Below are positions 14,895 to 23,116 of a DNA stretch of 64,000 bases, piece after piece. The DNA is taken from positions 806,001 through 870,000 of the forward strand of contig NZ_KB905155.1 of the NCBI RefSeq assembly GCF_000378605.1. The letters run 5' to 3'. The notes under the pieces are model-generated. The model searched no databases. It was not told the origin of the DNA and saw only the letters and a program-made list of their open reading frames with translations. Within the stretch, counting starts at the first letter, position 1. Every line of letters begins with the position of its first letter. The position numbers were made by a program, and so were the translations under genes. The stretch is from Thioalkalivibrio sp. ALJ21. Its GTDB lineage: Bacteria > Pseudomonadota > Gammaproteobacteria > Ectothiorhodospirales > Ectothiorhodospiraceae.

Positions 14895-16867
14895 TGCAGC
14901 TCCTTCCAGATCCCCGGCGTGGCCCAGTGTCCGGTGCTGCGCTCGTCCCCCTCCAGCAGGACATAGCTGTAGTGCGCCCGGTGGCGCAGCTCGCCCGCCA
15001 GTGCGCGGCGTTGCTGCGCATCGGGACCCGCAATCACGATCACATTCTCGCCGGGCACGGCCCAGGCGGCCGCGTCCGGGGACTCGGGCAGATCACTGTC
15101 GATCGCCGTCGGCGATTCCGGCCAGCCGCGGGCGCGGAGCCATTCGCGCACCGATTTGGGTTCGCCCAGTACGATACGGGTCCCTTCCACGTTCTGGCTC
15201 TGCTCGGGTGCCCGCCCCAGCCAGGGCGCGACCTCGACCGGCCGCGCCGAACCCAGCGCGATCACCTGCGTGTCCGGGTCCAGTGCGGCGCGGCGCAGGA
15301 TCGCCGGGGATTCGTCATCGGCCAGATGGCGAAACAGCCGCCAGTCCGGGTCCGCAGCGACGCGCAACGGCGCGGCATCCAGCTCGACCACGAACGACTT
15401 TTCACTATCGGCCAGCGCCAGCCAGAACGTCTCCGACCCCTGTTCGCTCTCGACCACAAGCGGTACGCGCAGATCCCAGGGTTCGTCATCGCCGGACTGA
15501 CGCAACGTGCCCGACAGCGTCCACCCGTTCTCGTCCTGGTCGACGGCGAGATCGGCCAGCTCGAGCGCCGGCGCGCCGCGCCGCTCGACCCACTGGCGGA
15601 AGAACGGTTCCAGATCCTCGTCGGTGGCGGAATCGAAGGCCGCGATGAGTGCATCCCAGTCGGCCTCGCGTCCTTTCCAATCTTGGTAGAGCGTGCGAGC
15701 ACCCTCCAGAAACGCCTCGCGCCCAATCCAGTCCTCCAGCATCCGCCAGATCATCGCGCCCCGGTGATAGCCGGCGATGCGCCGCGCGCCCTGGTTACCG
15801 CCCTGGTATTCACCGTGCGCGCGATCCTCGTCCGCCGGAAGCGCCGCGTAGTCACGCAGCCACTGTCCCCGCTCCTCGCGCCCCTCACCCGCCTCGCGCT
15901 TGAACTGGTAGTCCGCCATGTAGGTGGTCAGCCCCTCCGACCAGTTCGCGCCCAAACGGTCGACATAAACCCCCGTGCCCCACCACATGTGCAGGACCTC
16001 GTGCCCCAGCGAGGTGTGCGGGATAAACGGAAGCGGGATTACCTGTTCGCCGAGCAGCGTAAAGCCGGAGAACGCCAGCCCCACCGGCTGCGGCGAGGCC
16101 GCCACCGTCAGGCTGCTGTACGGATACGGCCCGATCTCGGATTCGAATCGCTCGATGTATTCGGCGGTCTTCTCGCGGTAGGTCTCGCCAAAGGCCTCAT
16201 GCAGCGACTGCGGGAACAGGGTGCGCACCTGCCACCCATCGCCCTCGATCACGCCCAACTCCCAAATGCCGGAGGCGAGCGCCAGATGGCGCGCAGCGGG
16301 GTGTTCGTAAAGGGCTTGATAGCGCACACCCTCGCGCGTGTCATCGATCAGCGAGCCGGAGACCACGGCCTTCTGGCCACCGTCCACTGTCAGTTGAATC
16401 CGCATGGGCACGGGCTCGTCCTCCAGCGCGGGATACCAGCCCGCACCCGCTGGCAGGAACCCGGCCTCCTCGCCCAGGAATCCCGAGCCCGGACGCGCCT
16501 GATCGGGCCGCGACAACCGCGCGCCATACGCGATCACCAGGAGCCCGGCATCGCGATCGGACAGCACACTCCCCAGTTCCAGCCAGCCCGACTCGGTCAG
16601 CTCGTGTTCGATGGGCTCACCATCCAGGGTCACGGCATCAATCCCCATGGCGGGATCAAGGCGCAATCGGCTCGGCGGGTCCCGGTCCAGGAGCTCCAGG
16701 TCCAGCGTCAGACGCCCGTCGAAGCTCGATTCGCCCGGGTGCAGGTCCACGCTCAGGCCGAGCGGGAAGTCGGAATCGAGTTCGGCGTAGTCGTTACCGG
16801 CGGCCGAAGAGACCGCGAAGCCCAGCGATGCCAGAAGGCCAATCGAGATCCACCATGCCGCGCGCAT
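14891..16867 (-). CDS. M1-family (aminopeptidase N-like) metallopeptidase, secreted
   Basis: A 658-residue protein with an N-terminal signal (MRAAWWISIGLLASLGFAVS). The gluzincin motif is HEVLH (H289, E290, H293) with the downstream glutamate E311 in WSEGLTTY, giving HEXXH-X17-E rather than the family's usual X18. The exopeptidase GxMEN loop is replaced by SPQPVGLAFSGF, so aminopeptidase specificity is uncertain. N-terminal beta domain about 30-230, catalytic domain about 230-440, then an Ig-like C-terminal extension. Periplasmic location is expected. Second gene of an operon: 13 nt after the ChaN-like gene and overlapping the HIT gene by 4 nt. GAGGGGG precedes ATG 16867. Confidence 0.88.
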   Translation of the reverse strand: MRAAWWISIGLLASLGFAVSSAAGNDYAELDSDFPLGLSVDLHPGESSFDGRLTLDLELLDRDPPSRLRLDPAMGIDAVTLDGEPIEHELTESGWLELGSVLSDRDAGLLVIAYGARLSRPDQARPGSGFLGEEAGFLPAGAGWYPALEDEPVPMRIQLTVDGGQKAVVSGSLIDDTREGVRYQALYEHPAARHLALASGIWELGVIEGDGWQVRTLFPQSLHEAFGETYREKTAEYIERFESEIGPYPYSSLTVAASPQPVGLAFSGFTLLGEQVIPLPFIPHTSLGHEVLHMWWGTGVYVDRLGANWSEGLTTYMADYQFKREAGEGREERGQWLRDYAALPADEDRAHGEYQGGNQGARRIAGYHRGAMIWRMLEDWIGREAFLEGARTLYQDWKGREADWDALIAAFDSATDEDLEPFFRQWVERRGAPALELADLAVDQDENGWTLSGTLRQSGDDEPWDLRVPLVVESEQGSETFWLALADSEKSFVVELDAAPLRVAADPDWRLFRHLADDESPAILRRAALDPDTQVIALGSARPVEVAPWLGRAPEQSQNVEGTRIVLGEPKSVREWLRARGWPESPTAIDSDLPESPDAAAWAVPGENVIVIAGPDAQQRRALAGELRHRAHYSYVLLEGDERSTGHWATPGIWKELQ

Positions 16868-16880
16868 ATTGCCCCCTCGT

Positions 16881-18041
16881 TTACTCGGCGTACGGGAATC
16901 GGGCTACGCGCTCTTCGGCCTCGCCGTTGCGCTCGATCTCCAGCGGCAGCCACGTACCCGGGGTCACGCGCTGCACGATCCGTTGCAGATCCGACGGACG
17001 CTCCACTGGCTGGTCGCCGGCGCGAAGGACTCGGTCGCCCCCCTCCAGGCCTGCGGCCTCACCCACGGAGCCTGCCTGCACGCCCTGGATGATCACGCCG
17101 CCGTCCTCGTCGCCGCGCAGCTGTACGCCGAGCATCGGCGAAGCGCGGTCAAAGCGATCCCCATCCGTGATGCCGAACACCGCCCGGGCCAGATCCGGAT
17201 CGGCCGCGGAACAGTCTTCCCGGTACTCACGGGGCAGCAGGACCGGGGCCTGCTCAAAGCCCAGATCCGCCAGCTGATGCGGCACGCCATGACCATACTG
17301 CAGGTGGCCGGAACCGATGATCCCGACCACCAGCGGCGGCTCGTCCGAAGCCTCCAGGATCTCGGCAATACCGGCGGCCATCATGCGGTCCCAGGCCAAC
17401 TGTGAGCCGATGAACCGATCGGAGTCGCGCTCCATGCCCGCCGGATGGCGTTCCATCACCTCCACCAGATACTCGCGGTAGGCCTCCGGCGGATCAGCCG
17501 GTTGGCTGACGCCGTAGCGCTCGTCCTCCGGTACCGCGTCCCAGCCTTCCTGCCCGAGCCGCTGCACCAGCGCACGTTCTGCGTTCAGCGCCACCAGCGG
17601 GACGTCATGTACACGGGCGAAATGGAGAATCGGCCAGTACAGTTCCGGATCGAACCCCCAATGGGTATACCAGTCGCTGTCGCGCAGGAACGCATCCGCG
17701 TCCAGCTCGCCGGCCACCCATTGATCCAGCACCGGCTGCGCGGAGCGCGGCAGCATCTCAAGCCCGATCACCATGTCCGGGCGCTGTCCGTGCAGGGCTG
17801 CCAGAGTTCCCAGCTGCCAGCGATGGTGATCCATGCGATCGTGGCGCTCGCCCAGGAGCACCGCATCCGCCTGTGCCAGTTCGGCGAACAGCTCCGCGCG
17901 GTCCAGTTCGTCGCCGGCCGGCGTCGCCCACTGTCCCGGGGCCGGACAGGCCGCGCTGGCCACGCCGGGCATCACTGGCGCGGCCAGCATCGCGGCCAGC
18001 ATTACGCCAATGCCCCGCCGTCGGATTCCTCTGCTCTGCAT
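16881..18041 (-). CDS. ChaN-like haem/iron-associated protein with C-terminal PDZ domain
   Basis: A 386-residue exported protein (signal about 1-30, MQSRGIRRRGIGVMLAAMLA, then ...GVASA). The ChaN/EreA-like domain has VLLGERHDRMDHHRWQL near 60-76, a GLEMLPRSAQP block and VGIIGSGHLQYGHGVPHQL near 250. A PDZ-like domain (AGSVGEAAGLEGGDRVLRAG) occupies roughly 295-380. ChaN proteins bind haem and are iron-regulated in some bacteria; the PDZ addition suggests association with a protein target, perhaps the M1 peptidase encoded next. AGGAGAG precedes ATG 18041. No Cys lipobox is evident: the mature N-terminus begins AACPAPG, where a lipoprotein reading is weak. Confidence 0.82.
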   Translation of the reverse strand: MQSRGIRRRGIGVMLAAMLAAPVMPGVASAACPAPGQWATPAGDELDRAELFAELAQADAVLLGERHDRMDHHRWQLGTLAALHGQRPDMVIGLEMLPRSAQPVLDQWVAGELDADAFLRDSDWYTHWGFDPELYWPILHFARVHDVPLVALNAERALVQRLGQEGWDAVPEDERYGVSQPADPPEAYREYLVEVMERHPAGMERDSDRFIGSQLAWDRMMAAGIAEILEASDEPPLVVGIIGSGHLQYGHGVPHQLADLGFEQAPVLLPREYREDCSAADPDLARAVFGITDGDRFDRASPMLGVQLRGDEDGGVIIQGVQAGSVGEAAGLEGGDRVLRAGDQPVERPSDLQRIVQRVTPGTWLPLEIERNGEAEERVARFPYAE

Positions 18042-18134
18042 GCCACTCTCCTTTCTGGGGCTCCATCCCCGGTGATCGACCTACTGTCGGACCCCGTGAT
18101 GGCCGGCACGTTCCGCGTCCGGTAGCCTGCCGAC

Positions 18135-18923
18135 ATGGACACTCCCGAGAACACCGCCGCGCGCAACCGCCTCCTCCAGCGCCTGCAGGCATGGCTGGGC
18201 ACTCTGCGCTCCATGGCGATCTACTGGCGACCCGGGCGTCAGGCCGGCCTGCGCCGCCTTTACGCCGGATTCGTGCGGCCCGATGATCTCGTGTTCGACA
18301 TCGGTGCCCATATCGGGGATCGCACCCGCGCCTTCGCCGCGCTCGGGGCGCGCGTGATCGCGCTCGAGCCGCAGCCCCATATCCTGCGGCTGCTGCGCAA
18401 GGCGACCTCCAGGCTCCCCGGCGTGCGCGTTCGCCGCGAGGCCGTGGGGCCCGAGAATGGTACCGCGCAACTGGAGGTCAGTCGCAGCACCCCGACCGTT
18501 TCTTCGGTCTCGCGACGTTTCACAAGCGAAATCGCGAAACGCAATCGCAGCTTCCGCAAGGTGACCTGGGACGATCAGATCGCGGTCCCGATGGTCACCC
18601 TGGACCAGCTCATCGCCGATCACGGACTGCCGGACTTCTGCAAGATCGATGTCGAGGGTCTGGAAGCGGAGGTCCTGCGCGGGCTCAGCCTGCCCGTCCC
18701 GGCGCTGTCCTTCGAGTTCGTCGCCGGTGCCGAAGAGGTCACCGAGGACTGCCTTGCACAACTGACCGCCCTGGGGGACTACGAGTACAACCTGATCGTG
18801 GGTGAACAGCGGCGCTTCCGATTCGACACCTGGCAGACAGCGGACGCCATACGGTCCTGGCTGGACCAGCATGTGGAGCGCGTAGGTTCCGGCGACATCT
18901 ACGCCCGGCTGCGCGGGGCTTGA
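18135..18923 (+). CDS. FkbM-family methyltransferase
   Basis: A 262-residue SAM methyltransferase with the FkbM pattern: VFDIGAHIGDRTRAFAALGA (motif I, near 55), VIALEPQPHILRLLR, and FCKIDVEGLEAEVLRGL (near 173), where the acidic KIDVEG block is diagnostic. FkbM enzymes O-methylate sugars or polyketides; the target here is unknown. The Shine-Dalgarno sequence is weak. It diverges from the ChaN operon (~90 bp between starts) and is followed 32 bp later by the creatininase-family gene on the same strand, so the two may be co-transcribed. Confidence 0.9.
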   Translation: MDTPENTAARNRLLQRLQAWLGTLRSMAIYWRPGRQAGLRRLYAGFVRPDDLVFDIGAHIGDRTRAFAALGARVIALEPQPHILRLLRKATSRLPGVRVRREAVGPENGTAQLEVSRSTPTVSSVSRRFTSEIAKRNRSFRKVTWDDQIAVPMVTLDQLIADHGLPDFCKIDVEGLEAEVLRGLSLPVPALSFEFVAGAEEVTEDCLAQLTALGDYEYNLIVGEQRRFRFDTWQTADAIRSWLDQHVERVGSGDIYARLRGA

Positions 18924-18955
18924 CCCGGGCGGCGCTCGCGGACAACGCTGCCTGA

Positions 18956-19759
18956 ATGGACACCCGCAATCTGATCCGCTGGCAGGACCTGACCACCGAG
19001 GCCGTTGCCGACCATGCCCGTCGCGACGCGGTCGTGTTGCTGCCCATGGCCGCGATCGAGCAGCATGGCGCCCACCTGCCACTGGACACGGACCTGCGTA
19101 TCGGCCAGGGCCTGCTGGATGCGGCGGCGCCACGCCTCCCGGGTGACCTCGAGCCGCTGATACTGCCGCCGATGGCGATCGCCACCAGTGCCGAACACAC
19201 CCATTTCGCCGGGACGCTGAGCCTGACACCGGAAACGGCGCTGGCCGTGATGCGCGAGATCGGGGCGGCCGTCGCCCATGCCGGCTTTCGCCGCCTGGTG
19301 CTGGCCAACAGTCACGGGGGCAACACCGCGATTATGGAGCTCGCCGCGCTGGACCTGCGCCGGGACCATGGACTGCTGGTCACCAAGCACCATTACTTCC
19401 TGCAACCCCTGCCGAACACCCTCGACATCCCCGAGCACGAGCGTCGACATGGGCTGCATGGCGGCCTGATCGAGACCGCGATGATGCGCGTGCTGGCACC
19501 GACACTTGTCCAGATGGATCGCGCGCAAGACGCCCGTTCCCTGGGCGAGGATCTCGAGGGCACGACCCGGCGCCTGAGCGCCACCGGCGAAACCACGTTC
19601 GCCTGGATGGCGGACGACCTCAACCCCGGCGGCGTGGTGGGAGCCGCGGATCGCGCCACTCCCGAGCTGGGTCAGGCGCTAATCGGCCACTACGCCGAGG
19701 GCCTGGCCCAGGCGATCATCGATACCGCTGCCTTCCCGATGGAGCGACTGTCTCGCTGA
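18956..19759 (+). CDS. Creatininase-family amidohydrolase
   Basis: A 267-residue protein with the metal-binding signatures of the creatininase/FAPy-deformylase/MftE family: MAAIEQHGAHLPLDTD (residues ~31-46) and ANSHGGN (near 120), plus GLHGGLIETAMM. These enzymes open cyclic amides or formamides; the bacterial versions outside creatinine catabolism include formamidopyrimidine deamidases, and the substrate cannot be told from sequence. No creatine pathway genes are near. Possibly co-transcribed with the FkbM gene. Convergent with the M17 aminopeptidase gene (8 bp between stops). Confidence 0.9.
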   Translation: MDTRNLIRWQDLTTEAVADHARRDAVVLLPMAAIEQHGAHLPLDTDLRIGQGLLDAAAPRLPGDLEPLILPPMAIATSAEHTHFAGTLSLTPETALAVMREIGAAVAHAGFRRLVLANSHGGNTAIMELAALDLRRDHGLLVTKHHYFLQPLPNTLDIPEHERRHGLHGGLIETAMMRVLAPTLVQMDRAQDARSLGEDLEGTTRRLSATGETTFAWMADDLNPGGVVGAADRATPELGQALIGHYAEGLAQAIIDTAAFPMERLSR

Positions 19760-19767
19760 AATCCCGC

Positions 19768-21159
19768 TTACGCTTTCTGGCGGGCGTAGCGCCCTTCCAG
19801 CGCCCCGTACAGCGCGCGCAGCCCCATCGCCTCACCCCCCTTGGGGCGGCCCGGCCGGGCGCGCACGTTGAACGCCATGATGTCGAAATGCAGCCAGGGC
19901 ACGTCTTCCGGCACGAACTCCTTCAGGAACAGCCCCGCCGTGATCGCGCCGGCATAGCCACCAGTCGAGCTGTTGACGATGTCAGCGACATCGCTGTCCA
20001 GCATGTAGCGATACGGGGCATGCAGCGGCAGCGGGCAGACCGGGTCGTCCCAGGCCCTGGCCGGGGCTTCCAGTGACTTCGCCCAGTCATCATCGCTGGC
20101 AAAGACGGCGCTGATCTCGGTCCCCACCGCGACGCGGGCCGCGCCGGTCAGGGTTGCGAAGTCCACCAGCAGGTCCGGGTGGAAGCTCCCGGCCCGATCC
20201 AGCAGGTCCGCGAGTACCAGCCGCCCTTCCGCGTCGGTGTTGTCCACCTCGATCGTCTTGCCGTTGCGCGCGGTCAGTACATCGCCGGGGCGGAACGCAC
20301 GCGAACCCACCGCGTTCTCCACCGCGCCGATCAGTACCGTCAGCCGAACCGGCAGTTCCGTCGCCATAATCAGACGCGCAAGGCCAAGGACGATCGCGGC
20401 CCCACCCATGTCCTTTTTCATCTGGCGCATGGAGTTGCCCGGTTTCAGGTTCAGGCCTCCGGAATCAAAACAGACGCCCTTGCCCACCAGCACCACGGAC
20501 GGGGCACCCGCGGGGCCCCAGGTGAGTTCGATCACCCGCGGGCCGTGTGCACTCGCCTCGCCCACCGCGTACACGCAGGGGAACGACTTCTCCAGCGCGT
20601 CGCTGTCGCTGACCACGTGCAGGCTGCAGCCAAAGGCCTCGGCCAGCTCGCGCGCGGTCAGGGCCAGATTGGCCGGCATCATGTCGGCGGCCGGGGTATT
20701 GATCAGGTCGCGGGTCATGGCGATGGACTCGATGTAGGCCCCCACCCGCTTGCGGTCGACCGTTTCGGGCCAGACCAGCCTGGGCGCCGACCGATCCTCG
20801 ACCGCCCGATAACGGTCGAAGCGGTAGCATCCCAGGCCCCACCCAATCGCCGCCTGCTCCTGGGTTAACGGGTCCAGCCCGTCCGTTTCGAGCCGATAAT
20901 GGCCCGTAGCCAGGGTCTCGGCGGCAGCCGCCAGCATCCACAGCGGTGTCTCGGCATCGAACCCCACCAGCACCGCAGTCAGCTGTCCGCGTTCGTTCGG
21001 CACGCGCAGGACCTGCCCATCCTTGCCCTCGAAGCGCCCCGCCTCGGCCCAGGCGCGCCAGGTTGGCGGTGCCGCCTCGAGACGGGACTCCAGGGTGTCG
21101 GTGGTGACGGGCACCAGATCGATGGCATCGTCGGCGGCTTCAACAAAGGCAGAATCCAC
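19768..21159 (-). CDS. M17 leucyl aminopeptidase-family protein
   Basis: A 463-residue cytosolic dimetal aminopeptidase. Metal and catalytic blocks are VGKGVCFDSGG (225-235), MKKDMGG (247-253) and the M17 signature NTDAEGRL (307-314), so the active site is complete. It is the shorter PepB-like type rather than PepA, whose N-terminal domain also binds DNA. Roles are peptide turnover and perhaps glutathione-conjugate processing. The GTG start at 21159 is supported by GGGAGGAAAG upstream. It diverges from the ABC exporter genes, leaving 88 bp for both promoters. Confidence 0.93.
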   Translation of the reverse strand: MDSAFVEAADDAIDLVPVTTDTLESRLEAAPPTWRAWAEAGRFEGKDGQVLRVPNERGQLTAVLVGFDAETPLWMLAAAAETLATGHYRLETDGLDPLTQEQAAIGWGLGCYRFDRYRAVEDRSAPRLVWPETVDRKRVGAYIESIAMTRDLINTPAADMMPANLALTARELAEAFGCSLHVVSDSDALEKSFPCVYAVGEASAHGPRVIELTWGPAGAPSVVLVGKGVCFDSGGLNLKPGNSMRQMKKDMGGAAIVLGLARLIMATELPVRLTVLIGAVENAVGSRAFRPGDVLTARNGKTIEVDNTDAEGRLVLADLLDRAGSFHPDLLVDFATLTGAARVAVGTEISAVFASDDDWAKSLEAPARAWDDPVCPLPLHAPYRYMLDSDVADIVNSSTGGYAGAITAGLFLKEFVPEDVPWLHFDIMAFNVRARPGRPKGGEAMGLRALYGALEGRYARQKA

Positions 21160-21247
21160 GCGGCTTTCCTCCCGGCTCGGTCAAAACGGCCATAATAACG
21201 CCCGTCGGCCGCCCCGGCCGGTACACCCACCGTCACAGGATGTGAGC

Positions 21248-22225
21248 ATGACACCAGCGCTGGAAATTCGCGGCCTGCGCAAGACCTACAAGAACGGCTT
21301 CGAGGCCCTCAAGGGCATCGATCTCGAGGTTGCGCCCGGGAGTTTCTTCGCCCTGCTCGGCCCTAACGGGGCCGGCAAGTCCACCACCATCGGCATCATC
21401 ACCTCGCTGATCAACAAGACGGCCGGCGAGGTGCGCGTGTTCGGGCACGACCTCGACCGCGATCAACAGGCCGTGAAGCGCTCGATCGGGCTGGTCCCGC
21501 AGGAGTTCAACTTCAACAACTTCGAGCCGATCGGCGAGATCGTGGTGAACCAGGCCGGCTACTACGGCATCCCGCGCCACGAGGCCTGGCGCCGCACCGA
21601 GCACTACCTGCGCGAGCTGGGACTGTGGGAGAAGCGCAAGGACATGGCACGCACCCTGTCCGGCGGGATGAAACGGCGCCTGATGATCGCCCGTGCCCTG
21701 GTGCACGAACCCAAACTGCTGATCCTGGACGAACCCACGGCCGGGGTGGACATCGAGCTGCGCCGCTCGATGTGGGACTTTCTCCGACGCATCAATACCG
21801 ATGGCCGCAGCATCATCCTGACCACGCACTACCTGGAAGAGGCGGAGTCCCTCTGCCGCAACATCGCAATCATCGATGACGGTCAGATCGTCGAGAACAC
21901 GACAATGAAGCAGCTCCTCGCGAAGCTCGAGACCGAGACCATGGTCCTGGACCTCAGCGAGCCGGTCCGGCAGCTGCCCCACGACTCCGAGATCCCGCTG
22001 CGCCAGATCGACGAGCTGACCCTGGAGGCCGACATCAAGCGCGGGCAGCACCTGAACGACCTCTTCCGTGTACTGGACCATGCAGGGCTGCGGGTTCAGA
22101 GCATGCGCAACAAGTCGAACCGGCTGGAAGAGCTGTTTCTCCGCATGACCCGTAGTGACGCCGCCCCGAGCCACCTGACACAGGGGGCCGAGGGCGCCGC
22201 CGAACAGCCGGAGAACCCGCAATGA
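21248..22225 (+). CDS. ABC-2 type exporter, ATP-binding subunit
   Basis: A 325-residue ATPase with Walker A GPNGAGKST (near 38-46), a Q-loop VPQEFNFN, the signature LSGGMKRRLMIARAL, Walker B LLILDEPTAGVD and the switch TTHYLEE. The C-terminal ~80 residues form the extra domain of YadG/CcmA-like exporters. ATG 21248 is chosen over upstream in-frame codons because it gives a normal N-terminus (TPALEIRGLRKTY) with AGGATGTG upstream. Its stop overlaps the permease start (22222-22225). Similar to E. coli YadG; the exported compound is unknown. Confidence 0.94.
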   Translation: MTPALEIRGLRKTYKNGFEALKGIDLEVAPGSFFALLGPNGAGKSTTIGIITSLINKTAGEVRVFGHDLDRDQQAVKRSIGLVPQEFNFNNFEPIGEIVVNQAGYYGIPRHEAWRRTEHYLRELGLWEKRKDMARTLSGGMKRRLMIARALVHEPKLLILDEPTAGVDIELRRSMWDFLRRINTDGRSIILTTHYLEEAESLCRNIAIIDDGQIVENTTMKQLLAKLETETMVLDLSEPVRQLPHDSEIPLRQIDELTLEADIKRGQHLNDLFRVLDHAGLRVQSMRNKSNRLEELFLRMTRSDAAPSHLTQGAEGAAEQPENPQ

Positions 22226-23004
22226 GCGAGCGTCACCTGCACGACTACTGGGTCGCCTTTCGCACCATTGTGACCAAGGAGGTGCTGCGCTTCGCGCGTA
22301 TCTGGGTGCAGACCATCCTGCCGCCCGTGATCACCACCGCCCTGTACTTCATCATCTTCGGGGGGTTGATCGGCGAGCGCATCGGGGACATGGACGGCTT
22401 TCGTTACATGGACTTCATCGTCCCCGGGCTGATCATGCTCGCGGTGATCACCAACAGCTACTCGAACGTCGTCTCGTCCTTTTTCGGCTCCAAGTTCCAG
22501 CGCCATATCGAGGAGATGCTGGTCTCGCCGATTCCGAACAGCGTAATCATCCTGGGTTTTGTGTTCGGGGGTGTGGCGCGCGGACTCAGCGTCGGCGTGG
22601 CAGTGTTGCTGGTCTCGCTGTTCTTCAGCCCTCTGAGCATCCACAACGCAGGCGTGATGCTGATCGTGGTCCTGCTCACCTCGATCCTGTTCGCGCTGGC
22701 CGGACTGATCAACGGCGTGTTCGCGCGCACCTTTGACGACATCGCGATCGTGCCCACCTTCGTGCTCACGCCCCTGACCTATCTGGGCGGCGTGTTCTAT
22801 TCGGTCAGCCTGCTCCCGGAGTTCTGGCAGGGCGTGTCGATGCTCAATCCAATCCTCTACATGGTGGACGGATTCCGTTACGGCAGCCTCGGGTCCAGTG
22901 ACTTCCCGATCATGGTCTCGTTTGCCGTAATTGTGGCCTTCATCGCGGTCTTGTACACGGCGGCCCTGATACTGTTGAACAAGGGGATCGGGATCCGGTC
23001 CTGA
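22222..23004 (+). CDS. ABC-2 type exporter, permease subunit
   Basis: A 260-residue membrane protein with six predicted segments, and the YadH pattern: FARIWVQTILPPVITTALYF near 25, GLIGERIG, the ABC-2 signature around VLTPLTYLGGVFYSVSLLP (near 185) and a final YTAALILLNKG. It pairs with the ATPase just upstream; the ATGA overlap shows translational coupling. Confidence 0.94.
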   Translation: MSERHLHDYWVAFRTIVTKEVLRFARIWVQTILPPVITTALYFIIFGGLIGERIGDMDGFRYMDFIVPGLIMLAVITNSYSNVVSSFFGSKFQRHIEEMLVSPIPNSVIILGFVFGGVARGLSVGVAVLLVSLFFSPLSIHNAGVMLIVVLLTSILFALAGLINGVFARTFDDIAIVPTFVLTPLTYLGGVFYSVSLLPEFWQGVSMLNPILYMVDGFRYGSLGSSDFPIMVSFAVIVAFIAVLYTAALILLNKGIGIRS

Positions 23005-23061
23005 TGCATCTGCGACGACGCCACCCTGCCCGCGCCTCCGCGCAACGTGGGCAAGAGGGGG

Positions 23062-23105
23062 TTTATTACCGGAAAAAACGTGGTATAAAGCGGAAACTTT
23101 TCCGG
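23062..23105 (+). promoter_or_regulatory. Candidate promoter and 8-bp inverted repeat before the M23 peptidase gene
   Basis: TATAAA at 23084-23089 is preceded 16 bp upstream by TTTATT (23062-23067), a poor -35, with TG-type extension (TGG). CCGGAAAA (23069-23076) and TTTTCCGG (23098-23105) form an inverted repeat flanking the -10, which could be a regulator site. Weak evidence. Confidence 0.35.
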
Positions 23106-23116
23106 GTAGAGGCCAT

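Noticed and set aside
14894-17092. A 732-codon open frame on the plus strand opposite the M1 peptidase and ChaN genes
   Set aside because: Composition is shadow-like (Arg, Gln, His, Pro rich), with no recognisable motif; the opposite strand encodes clear enzymes with ribosome binding sites.
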